A DNA stretch of 64,000 nucleotides. Origin: Aquabacter sp040049275. Lineage in GTDB: Bacteria > Pseudomonadota > Alphaproteobacteria > Rhizobiales > Xanthobacteraceae. The notes below the pieces were generated by a model. The model was not told the origin of the DNA, did not search any database, and saw nothing but the letters and a program-made list of their open reading frames with translations. The DNA lies in contig NZ_JBDZDT010000004.1 of the NCBI RefSeq assembly GCF_040049275.1, positions 310,001-374,000 of the forward strand, written 5' to 3'. Shown here piece by piece: positions 8,833 to 15,900 of the stretch. Position 1 is the first letter of the stretch. Every line of letters begins with the position of its first letter. Made by a program: the position numbers and the translations under genes.

Positions 8833-10128
8833 CTAGAACGCCCGGGGCAACAGGCGCCGCAGGGCCCATGTGGTGCCGATGGCGCCCTGAGCGATGACGA
8901 TGGCCGTCAGCACCGCCGCTCCCATCATGCCGAACATCGGAATGAGCACCGCCCCGAGCAGGCAGCAGGTGACAAGCTGGGCGGTGTTGAGCCAGCGCAG
9001 CACGCTGCCGTGGCCCGTCATGGCGAGCACGATGTCCTGGCAGGGCAGCAGGCAGTTCACCAATTGCCCAATGCCCATGATGATGAGCGCGGTGGAGGCG
9101 GCCTCGAACCCGGGGCCGATGAGATGCAGCAGCTGCACCGGAAAGATCATCATTGCCGCGATCACCGGGACACCACACAGCGCAACCACCGCGCGCACGC
9201 GCCGGTTCAGCGCGCGCAGCGCGTCCCATTCCATGCGCCGGTGAAAGGCGGCAAAGGACGGCGCGGCGATGGTGCCGATGGAGATGATCACCACCCAGAT
9301 CAGCATGGAAATCCGGCTGGCGACGCTGAACGCGCCCACGTCCGACGCGCTGGCGAACACGCCGAGCACGAGGACGGGGATGGAATTGAGCGACACCTGC
9401 ACCACTTCCACCACGCCCAGCGGGAAGGCGGTGCGCCACAAAGGCGGCAGCACCTCTGCCAGCGTCTCCCGTGACGGCGGGGTATGGAGCGGCCCCTTGT
9501 GGCGCAGGATCAAATACAGCCCGGCGAGCGCGGCGGCGAGATTGGCCCCGCCCAAAGCGAGCAGCATGCCGTTGAGCGAGGTGACGCCCGCGGCGACCGC
9601 CGCGAGGGTGAGCACCGGCCACAACCCGTTCTGGATGAATTGCGCGGCAACGCCGCGGTTAAGCCCGGACAAGGCATGGCCGATGACGATGCACAGGGTC
9701 TGCGGCAGGATGACCGCCGCCGAGACCGCTAGCGGCACGCCGAGGTCCGGCTCGCCGAAGACATGGGTGGACAGGACCTGCGCGAACAGCACCGTCGCCG
9801 CGGTGGCAAGCGCGCCGCCGAGGCTCGACCAGCCGACCCCCGTGAGCAGAGCGAGCCTGGCCTGCTTTTCCTTGCCGAGCGCGAGCTCGGCCGCCATATG
9901 GCGGATGATGGCCTTCTCGAACCCGGCCCGCGCCGCGGTGGAAATGAGCCCGATCCAGGTGATGCACAGGAAGAACAGGCCGGCCTCGTGCGCCCCGAGG
10001 ATGCGCGCCGAGATCATGTAGAGGCCGAGCTTGCCCACCAGCTCCATGCCGCGGACCATCAGCCCTGCGGCATAGGCCCAATAGGTCGCGATGAGCTTGG
10101 GCTGAAGAAGGGCGCTAAGGGACTTCAT
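8833..10128 (-). CDS. Oligosaccharide flippase, Wzx-like (MOP superfamily)
   Basis: 431 residues, almost entirely hydrophobic, with about 12 predicted helices and an N-terminal pattern (LGLYMISARILGAHEAGLFF) typical of polysaccharide flippases. It would move the lipid-linked repeat unit to the periplasmic face. It is the first gene of the leftward polysaccharide string; about 200 bases separate it from the Wzc-like gene, so that gene may have its own promoter. Start ATG 10128 is the first of the frame. O-antigen and exopolysaccharide flippases cannot be told apart here. Confidence 0.87.
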   Translation of the reverse strand: MKSLSALLQPKLIATYWAYAAGLMVRGMELVGKLGLYMISARILGAHEAGLFFLCITWIGLISTAARAGFEKAIIRHMAAELALGKEKQARLALLTGVGWSSLGGALATAATVLFAQVLSTHVFGEPDLGVPLAVSAAVILPQTLCIVIGHALSGLNRGVAAQFIQNGLWPVLTLAAVAAGVTSLNGMLLALGGANLAAALAGLYLILRHKGPLHTPPSRETLAEVLPPLWRTAFPLGVVEVVQVSLNSIPVLVLGVFASASDVGAFSVASRISMLIWVVIISIGTIAAPSFAAFHRRMEWDALRALNRRVRAVVALCGVPVIAAMMIFPVQLLHLIGPGFEAASTALIIMGIGQLVNCLLPCQDIVLAMTGHGSVLRWLNTAQLVTCCLLGAVLIPMFGMMGAAVLTAIVIAQGAIGTTWALRRLLPRAF

Positions 10129-10205
10129 GCTCTTGTGGCGCCCGCGATTTGAGGCTCAATGTGGCGCGGGCCGGGACAAGATGCGGATCGTCCGCCGGGG
10201 ATGAG

Positions 10206-10682
10206 ATGGCAAAGGGCGCGGCGGCAAAAAGGGAGCGTATTCAGGCCATGATCGCGGTATGCCATGCCCTCGCCAAAGCCGCGCGACGTGCGTGTCGGTC
10301 TGCGGCACTGCTGGCGCTGCTGGGACTGGCCGTGGTGGCGCTGCGCCCTGAGGTTGCAAGGGCGCAATCCTCCAGCAATGTTCCGGGGCAGGGCACTGTC
10401 GATCCGGAGATCGACCCCTTCCCCTATGATCCGCGTCTGGAGATTCGCACCTATCTGCGGAACCATCTGCCGAGCCTCTGGTGGGCGAACGAGCCGGAAT
10501 ATGGACTCGGGGTGTTTTCCGTGACGATCCATGTTCCGGTGAACTGGCGCGGCAACCCAACCTCGGCGCTGATGCAGATCTGCCCGCAGGCGGATAGCAC
10601 AGTTTGGAATGGCATCCAACGCCTTGAATTGAAGCCATTTTACAAGAATGCCACCTGGCCCGGCGTGGTGTGCCGCCCTTGA
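10206..10682 (+). CDS. Small secreted hypothetical protein of the polysaccharide locus
   Basis: 158 residues from ATG 10206. A basic N-terminus (KRERIQ) leads to a hydrophobic core LLALLGLAVVALRP ending ARAQ, a likely signal peptide. The mature part of about 100 residues has conserved-looking aromatic and Pro/Cys content (PSLWWANEPEY, two Cys) but matches no family I recognise. It faces the flippase gene across a short intergenic region and precedes an FkbM methyltransferase, so a periplasmic accessory role in polysaccharide production is possible. Alternative starts are 10149 and 10248; the latter gives a shorter n-region. Function unknown. Confidence 0.65.
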   Translation: MAKGAAAKRERIQAMIAVCHALAKAARRACRSAALLALLGLAVVALRPEVARAQSSSNVPGQGTVDPEIDPFPYDPRLEIRTYLRNHLPSLWWANEPEYGLGVFSVTIHVPVNWRGNPTSALMQICPQADSTVWNGIQRLELKPFYKNATWPGVVCRP

Positions 10683-10760
10683 GATGCCGCTTGCGGGTGC
10701 TGTACGGTTGGTGGTGCTTCGATGCAGATTTTCGTGAAACCGGCGTGATCGGGAGGTGGC

Positions 10761-11600
10761 GTGCTCGAAGCATTGAAAGCCATGGGTGAGGCGCGCCTGC
10801 CCTATCTCTATGCGCTGGCCTGCCGCGTGTTCGACCTCAAGGCGGCGCGAGATCCCGGCAGCGAGATCAACCTGTTGCCGCTTTTCGTTCAGCCCGGCGA
10901 GACCGCTTGCGACATCGGCGCGAACCACGGCCTGTTCACCTTCTTCCTGCTGCGGCGGAATGTTCGGGTTCTCGCCTTCGAGCCCAATCCGCGCATGGTG
11001 CGGATCCTGAAATACCGTTTTGCCGCCGCCATCGGCCGCGGTGATCTGCAGCTCTTCGATTGCGCGCTCAGCGACGAGGAGCGGCAGTCGATCCTCCATG
11101 TGCCCAAGGGCTTCTCCCCGCTCGGCACCCTCGACGGTGCGCTTGTGGGAGAGGGGGGCAGCGAGACTGAGAACATCGCGGTGCCGGTGCGCCGCCTCGA
11201 CGCCGCCGTGCGCGAGACGGTGTCGTTCATCAAGCTGGACGTGGAGGGGCATGAGGCGCGGGTGCTGCGGGGCGCCGAGCAGCTGCTGCGCGCGTCCCAT
11301 CCGACCCTTCTGGTGGAGGCCGAAGAGCGCCACCGGCCGGGCGCGGTGGCCCTGGTGAAATCCTACCTCGCGCCCCTCGGCTATACCGGCTTGTATATCG
11401 AGGACGGCAAGGCCCGCCCCCTGTCCTCTTTCGATCCGGCGCGGCACCAGCAGCCGGATGCGATCAACGCCGCTGACAACAGGGTGCGGCAAGGTCACAT
11501 CTACATCAATAATTTCATATTCGTCGCCCGGCCCGACGTGAAGGCGCGGCTGGCTGCCCGCTGGCCCGACCTCGGGGCCGATCTGCGCGGCAACGCGTAA
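10761..11600 (+). CDS. FkbM family SAM-dependent methyltransferase (second copy)
   Basis: 279 residues. GTG start at 10761 with GGGAGG four bases upstream. SAM motif DIGANHG at about 51-57, EPN at 74-76 and FkbM signature IKLDVEGHE at about 157-165. It shares the family's motifs with the other FkbM gene at the left end of the locus but the two are clearly diverged, so they are not a recent duplication. Methylation of a second position or sugar in the exopolysaccharide is an inference from context. It is followed by an intrinsic terminator at 11649-11673. Confidence 0.88.
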   Translation: MLEALKAMGEARLPYLYALACRVFDLKAARDPGSEINLLPLFVQPGETACDIGANHGLFTFFLLRRNVRVLAFEPNPRMVRILKYRFAAAIGRGDLQLFDCALSDEERQSILHVPKGFSPLGTLDGALVGEGGSETENIAVPVRRLDAAVRETVSFIKLDVEGHEARVLRGAEQLLRASHPTLLVEAEERHRPGAVALVKSYLAPLGYTGLYIEDGKARPLSSFDPARHQQPDAINAADNRVRQGHIYINNFIFVARPDVKARLAARWPDLGADLRGNA

Positions 11601-11648
11601 CTGTGCACCTCCGGCGGACGGGCGAGATCACCCGACGCGCGCCAGGAT

Positions 11649-11673
11649 AACGCGCCATTTCGGGTGGCGCGTT
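11649..11673 (+). terminator. Intrinsic terminator after the second FkbM gene
   Basis: AACGCGCCA (11649-11657) pairs perfectly with TGGCGCGTT (11665-11673) around a 7-base loop and is followed by a T-rich stretch (TGTATGTAT). It may also stop leftward transcription leaving the tRNA gene. Confidence 0.7.
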
Positions 11674-11705
11674 TGTATGTATCTCAGCTAAGTGATTGAA
11701 ACCGC

Positions 11706-11781
11706 TGGCGCTCCCAAGGGGAATCGAACCCCTGTTTTCGCCGTGAGAGGGCGACGTCCTAGACCGCTAGACGATGGGAGC
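11706..11781 (-). tRNA. tRNA-Glu (anticodon CTC)
   Basis: A 76-base cloverleaf can be drawn. The acceptor stem GCTCCCA pairs with TGGGAGC, the D arm is GTCTAGCGGTCTAGGAC, and the anticodon stem TCGCC/GGCGA encloses loop CTCTCAC with anticodon CTC at 11745-11747. The T arm is AGGGG-TTCGATT-CCCCT, and the discriminator G is followed by an encoded CCA. It would read GAG codons. It lies just downstream of yggS on the same strand but has its own promoter-like sequence. Confidence 0.96.
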
Positions 11782-11799
11782 CTCAAGCGGAAGGGGCTC

Positions 11800-11828
11800 C
11801 GTATATCCGCGAACCGGGGCGGCTTCAA
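11800..11828 (-). promoter_or_regulatory. Sigma70-type promoter for tRNA-Glu
   Basis: On the minus strand TTGAAG (11828-11823) is followed after 17 bases by TATACG (11805-11800), ending about 19 bases before the mature tRNA 5' end. The spacing and match are good for a housekeeping promoter. Confidence 0.55.
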
Positions 11829-11850
11829 GCCCTTCTCTGAAGGCTTTGTC

Positions 11851-12546
11851 TTAAGGCGCGGCTGGCGGGCGGGAGCCGAAGATGGCGCTGCCCACCCGCA
11901 CATGTGTGGCGCCCTGACTGATGGCGGTGCCGTAATCCGCGCTCATGCCCATGGAAAGGCCCTTCAATCCGTTGCGTGCCGCGATCTTGGCGAGAAGGGC
12001 GAAGTGCGGCGCGGGCACGTCCTCGGCCGGGGGAATGCACATGAGGCCGACCACGTGGAGGCCGAACGTGCCGCGGCACGCGGCGACGAAATCGTCCGCC
12101 GCCTCCGGCAGCACGCCGGCCTTCTGCGGCTCCGCGCCGGTATTGACCTGGATGAAGACCGGCAGCATGCGGCCCTGGCGGGCCATCTCATCGGCGAGAG
12201 CGCCGGCAATCTTCGGCCGGTCCACCGTGTGGATCACGTCGAACAGCTCCACGGCTTCGCGTGCCTTGTTGGACTGGAGCGGGCCGATGAGGTGGAGCGC
12301 GATGCCGTCCGTCTCGGCGCGCAGAACCGGCCATTTCTGCTGCGTCTCCTGCACCCGGTTTTCGCCGAAAACCCGCTGGCCCGCGGCGATCACCGGGCGG
12401 ATGTCTTCGATGCCGAAGGTCTTGGAGACGCAGACCAGCTCCACCTCCTCCGCCCGGCGCCCGGCGTCCTGGCAGGCATCGGCGAGCAGGCGCCGCACCT
12501 CGAGGAGACGGCCGGCGGCCGTCTCGGGCATCATTTCGTGCGCCAT
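11851..12546 (-). CDS. yggS: Pyridoxal phosphate homeostasis protein YggS/PLPBP
   Basis: 231 residues from ATG 12546, close to E. coli YggS (234). The alanine-racemase-like barrel has the PLP lysine at about 42 in VSKT, followed by GQRVFGENRVQE, then HLIGPLQSNK, VDR, VNTGAEPQKAG, GLMCIPP and SMGMSADYGTAI, all typical of the family. It binds PLP without known enzymatic activity and buffers vitamin B6 pools. I preferred ATG 12546, with a GGAAGG stretch about ten bases upstream, over a longer reading that starts inside a palindrome. Confidence 0.94.
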   Translation of the reverse strand: MAHEMMPETAAGRLLEVRRLLADACQDAGRRAEEVELVCVSKTFGIEDIRPVIAAGQRVFGENRVQETQQKWPVLRAETDGIALHLIGPLQSNKAREAVELFDVIHTVDRPKIAGALADEMARQGRMLPVFIQVNTGAEPQKAGVLPEAADDFVAACRGTFGLHVVGLMCIPPAEDVPAPHFALLAKIAARNGLKGLSMGMSADYGTAISQGATHVRVGSAIFGSRPPAAP

Positions 12547-12599
12547 GCCGGCCACTTCCTTCCGCGTCGTTCCAAAACGGTTGCCACTTGCTGCGCGAT

Positions 12600-12637
12600 C
12601 GTCTTGGATGGATACATGCATGGCTCCATCCAAGACG
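12600..12637. promoter_or_regulatory. 13-bp perfect inverted repeat between yggS and the diguanylate cyclase
   Basis: CGTCTTGGATGGA (12600-12612) and its exact complement (12625-12637) flank a 12-base centre that contains the palindrome ATGCAT. It lies 54 bases upstream of the yggS start and about 170 bases upstream of the cyclase start. It could be an operator or the hairpin of a leader RNA; nothing in the sequence names the binding protein. Confidence 0.5.
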
Positions 12638-12803
12638 GAATCGTCCTCTAACATATTGACCGGAGACGGTTTACCGCTTGGCGAGCTTCATGCCGCGCTT
12701 CCGGCCATGGGGTCCGGCTCCCGCCCAGGGTGCTCCCTTTTGCCTTGTGATCGCGTAAGAAGGAAGAGCTGAGCGCGTGCCGACCGGTGCGAGCCATCAA
12801 GGG

Positions 12804-14474
12804 ATGTCTTCGGGCGAAATGGCGGATCAGCTGCACCCCGGCGCGGACGGCGGCAGGCGACGGCGGGTGAGCATCCGCCGACGCATCGCCTGGCTGATCA
12901 TCCTCGTCGCCGTGCCGATCTTCATCGAGCGGGTCATCGCCCTCTTCACCGAGCGCGAGCAACTGATCCAGGCAACCATCGCCCAGCTCCATGAGACGGC
13001 TCAGGTGGTGGGTCTCGCGCAGCGGGAGAATATCGCCACCGCCGTCGCCATCACCCAGACGCTGGCCCGCCAGGCGAGCGCCCTCATGGCCGACACCACC
13101 GCCTGCGACGCGCTGCTGCGGCGCCTGAGCGGCGATGTGCTCGGCATCCAGGGCGCCTGGATCGGCACGGTGCAGGGCCGGGTGCGGTGCGCGAGCACGC
13201 GCGGGCTCCTGGAGGCGGACCTCTCCGACCGGGATTATGTGCGCGATGCGCTACGCTCCACCCAGCCGATCTTATCCAACTTCATCGTCGCGCGGAACAC
13301 CGCCCGGAGCGTGCTGGTGGTCGCCGAGGCCGAGCGGAACATGGCCGGCGATCCCGTCGCCGTGGTCGCCGTGGGGCTCGATCTGCAATGGATGTCGCGT
13401 CTGGCGGGACAGGCGGGCATGCAGGCGGGGGTGACTGTCCTGGTGGTGGATGGCGGCGGTACCATCCTGGCGCGCCACCCCGCATTGGCCAATGTGGTCG
13501 GTCGCTCCTATCCCGGGCACCCGCTGGTGCGCCAGATCATGGGCACGGACGAGGGATCCGTGGAGACGGCCGGCTTCGACGGCGTGGAACGGTACTACGC
13601 ATTCGTGCGCATGCCGGGCACGGATGTGCGCGTCCTGGTAGGCATCGAGCGGGCGGATGCGGTGGCCGCCATCGATCGCAGGATCCTCACCGTCCTCGGC
13701 GGGCTCCTGGTCGGGATCATCCTTCTCACCTGCATTGCGCTCTATGCCGCGGACCGGATGATCGTGGGGCCGGTCAACCAGCTGGCGCGCGACATCCTCG
13801 CGGTGGGCCGCGACGAGGCGCCGAACATCGGCGAAGCGGATGTGGAGGAATTCCAGCCGGTGGTGCAGGCGTTCGACGAGATGAACCGCCGGCTCAATGA
13901 GCGCACGTCCGAGCTGCGCAATCTCAATGGCCGCTTGACCGCGCTTGCCAGCACGGACGGGCTGACGGGCCTCGCCAACCGGCGCACCTTCGACGTGCAA
14001 TTCTCCGATGAATGGGTGCAGAGCGCCGATGCGCGCCGCCCGCTCGCCCTCGTGATGACGGACGTGGACAGCTTCAAGCTGTTCAACGACACCATGGGGC
14101 ATCTGGCCGGCGACGAGGCCCTGCGCAGCGTCGCGCGCATGCTGGCCGCCTCGGTGGCGGGAACGCCGAACCTCGCCGCGCGGTATGGCGGGGAAGAGTT
14201 CGTGGTCCTGCTGCCCAATACGGATGTGGCCGGCGCGGTGGAGTTCGCCGAGGACGTGCGCCGGCTTGTGGCGGCGCTGGGCATCGACCATCCCAAGGCG
14301 CCCATGGGGCGGCTCACGGCGAGCTTCGGCGCCGCCTCCATCATTCCCGGGCCGGGCGATTCGCCCGACGCGCTGCTCGCCTCCGCGGATGCCGCACTCT
14401 ATGAGGCCAAGCGCCTTGGCCGGAACCGGGTGGTGGGTGCCCGGGCCAGTGACGGCGAGGCGCGGAGCGCGTGA
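12804..14474 (+). CDS. Membrane diguanylate cyclase (dCACHE-HAMP-GGDEF)
   Basis: 556 residues from ATG 12804; GTG 12777 and ATG 12819 are alternatives. Helix at about 28-46, a periplasmic double-CACHE-like sensor region to about 290, a second helix at about 295-316, a HAMP segment, and a C-terminal GGDEF domain beginning LASTDGLTGLANRR with the active motif GGEEF at about 462-466. It should make cyclic di-GMP from GTP in response to a periplasmic ligand. The RxxD inhibitory site expected just before the active motif is absent (GTPN there). The stop overlaps the NUDIX gene as GTGA. Cyclic di-GMP often controls exopolysaccharide, but a link with the nearby locus is inference. Confidence 0.9.
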   Translation: MSSGEMADQLHPGADGGRRRRVSIRRRIAWLIILVAVPIFIERVIALFTEREQLIQATIAQLHETAQVVGLAQRENIATAVAITQTLARQASALMADTTACDALLRRLSGDVLGIQGAWIGTVQGRVRCASTRGLLEADLSDRDYVRDALRSTQPILSNFIVARNTARSVLVVAEAERNMAGDPVAVVAVGLDLQWMSRLAGQAGMQAGVTVLVVDGGGTILARHPALANVVGRSYPGHPLVRQIMGTDEGSVETAGFDGVERYYAFVRMPGTDVRVLVGIERADAVAAIDRRILTVLGGLLVGIILLTCIALYAADRMIVGPVNQLARDILAVGRDEAPNIGEADVEEFQPVVQAFDEMNRRLNERTSELRNLNGRLTALASTDGLTGLANRRTFDVQFSDEWVQSADARRPLALVMTDVDSFKLFNDTMGHLAGDEALRSVARMLAASVAGTPNLAARYGGEEFVVLLPNTDVAGAVEFAEDVRRLVAALGIDHPKAPMGRLTASFGAASIIPGPGDSPDALLASADAALYEAKRLGRNRVVGARASDGEARSA

Positions 14475-14908
14475 GCGGAGATCCGCCCCGCCGGCCCGGC
14501 TGCGCGGCGCTCGCCGTGGTGGTGCGGGAGGGGAGGGTTCTCCTGGTGCGCCGCGCCAATCCCCCCGATGCCGGCCTGTGGGGCTTTCCCGGCGGGCGCA
14601 TTGAATGGGGCGAGACGGCCGCCGAGGCGGCGGTACGGGAGCTTATGGAAGAGACGAGCGTTTCCGCCGCGCCAGGCCCCGCCTTTCGGGCGCTGGATGC
14701 GCTCGACCGGGCGGCGGACGGCACGCTGCTGCATCATTATGTGCTCGTGGCCGTGCTCTGCCGCTGGGTCAGTGGGGAGGGCGTTGCGGCGGACGATGCG
14801 CTGGAGGCCGCGTGGTTCTCCATGGCGGAGATCGCCGCACGGCGCAACGAACTCAGCCTGTGCGTGGACGAAGTGGCGGAGGAAGCGCTCCGGCTGGCGG
14901 AAGGGTGA
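14471..14908 (+). CDS. NUDIX hydrolase
   Basis: 145 residues, GTG start overlapping the cyclase stop (GTGA), so the two are translated together. The Nudix box spans about residues 42-64 with the GxxxxxE opening, REL and MEE metal-binding residues; the penultimate Gly of the consensus is Ser. NUDIX enzymes hydrolyse nucleoside diphosphates linked to another moiety. The N-terminal PGCAALAVVVREGRVLLVRR resembles MutT/ADP-ribose-type members common in alphaproteobacteria. The substrate is not predictable; coupling to a cyclic di-GMP enzyme is interesting but may be accidental. Confidence 0.9.
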   Translation: MSGDPPRRPGCAALAVVVREGRVLLVRRANPPDAGLWGFPGGRIEWGETAAEAAVRELMEETSVSAAPGPAFRALDALDRAADGTLLHHYVLVAVLCRWVSGEGVAADDALEAAWFSMAEIAARRNELSLCVDEVAEEALRLAEG

Positions 14909-14940
14909 ACTGAGGCGCCTTCCCTCCCAGGCACATCCGT

Positions 14941-15033
14941 CGTGGCCGGGCTTGTCCCGGCCATCCACGCGGTTCCGCTTGGCCGGCACTTGAGGGATGG
15001 ACGTGGATGCCCGGGACAAGCCCGGGCATGACG
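14941..15033. repeat. Inverted pair of Rhizobiales-type GGGCTTGTCCCGG palindromic repeats
   Basis: 14941-14969 (core GGGCTTGTCCCGG, ending CATCCACG) and 15002-15033 (reverse-oriented, CGTGGATGCCCGGGACAAG...) are diverged inverted copies of an intergenic repeat widespread in Rhizobiales genomes. It lies between the convergent NUDIX and NlpC/P60 genes and could act as a terminator or mRNA stabiliser. Confidence 0.75.
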
Positions 15034-15066
15034 CGTGCTCTTTGGGGATCCGTCTATGCTTTGATG

Positions 15067-15900
15067 TCAGAGCCGTTTGGCCGCCCGCAGCGGGCTTGTG
15101 GCGGCGATGCGCGCCAAGGCTGGCTCCAGGGGCTCGCGCGCCACCATCATGTGGAAGGCGTTGGCGTGGAGCAGCAGGTCCGGCGCTTCCACGATGGCCA
15201 CATGCCCCGGCCAGAACAGCAGATCCCCGCGCCGGAACGGCCCCGAGGGATCGAGAGGCGCGCCCAGCGCCGCCTCCTGCATGTCGCTGTCCCGAGGCGC
15301 GGCGATGCCGCACGCGGCAAGCGCCGTCTGGACAAGGCCGGAGCAGTCGAAACCGAAGGCGGAGCGCCCGCCCCAGAGGTAGGGCGTGCCGAGGAACTGT
15401 GCCGCCACCGTCACGAAATCCGGTTCTTTCATCTCCAGCGGCACCACATGCCGCGCGAAGATGGCTCCGCCGGCAGTGATGGCGAAGCCGTCGCGCTCGG
15501 AACGCACCGCGACCCGGGCGCCGAAGGACAAGGTCGCCAGAGGCGGAAGCTTGATGTCGAGCTGGGGGAACAGGAAGGTGCGCGGCACGCTCACGCGATG
15601 GGTCGGTGCCGCATCCGGCAAAGCCAGCGCGTTGACTGGCAGGTAGCCCACATAGCCGTCCGTATCGAGCTGGCCCCAGGCCCAGCCTTCCATGTCCTCG
15701 TCATAGACGGTGACCGTCTCGCCCAGCAGCGCCTCGGTGTCGAGGCTGGCGCCGGGCGAAGGGGCGCGGCGCACGGGGGCCACCGGCTCGCGCACCACGC
15801 GGCGCTCGCCCAGTGCATAGCGCGGCGCCTCGATGATGCCGCGCAGGCTTTCGGCCGCGAGGTCCGGGCGAGCGGCTGTGAGGCGCTTGTCTCGCGTCAT
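15067..15900 (-). CDS. NlpC/P60 family peptidoglycan hydrolase (SH3 plus NlpC/P60)
   Basis: 277 residues from ATG 15900, which overlaps the aminopeptidase stop as ATGA. Bacterial SH3-like region at about 50-155 (EGWAWGQL, DGYVGYLP), then an NlpC/P60 domain with Cys186 in DCSGLV, His233 in GHVAIV and His245, the full catalytic set. Such proteins cleave gamma-D-Glu-diamino acid bonds in murein peptides. No signal peptide is visible, as in the cytoplasmic dipeptidyl-peptidase VI/YkfC-like group used in murein recycling; pairing with an M17 aminopeptidase supports peptide recycling. A longer reading runs into the neighbour and is rejected. Confidence 0.93.
   Translation of the reverse strand: MTRDKRLTAARPDLAAESLRGIIEAPRYALGERRVVREPVAPVRRAPSPGASLDTEALLGETVTVYDEDMEGWAWGQLDTDGYVGYLPVNALALPDAAPTHRVSVPRTFLFPQLDIKLPPLATLSFGARVAVRSERDGFAITAGGAIFARHVVPLEMKEPDFVTVAAQFLGTPYLWGGRSAFGFDCSGLVQTALAACGIAAPRDSDMQEAALGAPLDPSGPFRRGDLLFWPGHVAIVEAPDLLLHANAFHMMVAREPLEPALARIAATSPLRAAKRL

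Noticed and set aside
12547..12654. Longer YggS start inside the palindrome
   Set aside because: It would add 36 residues absent from YggS family proteins.
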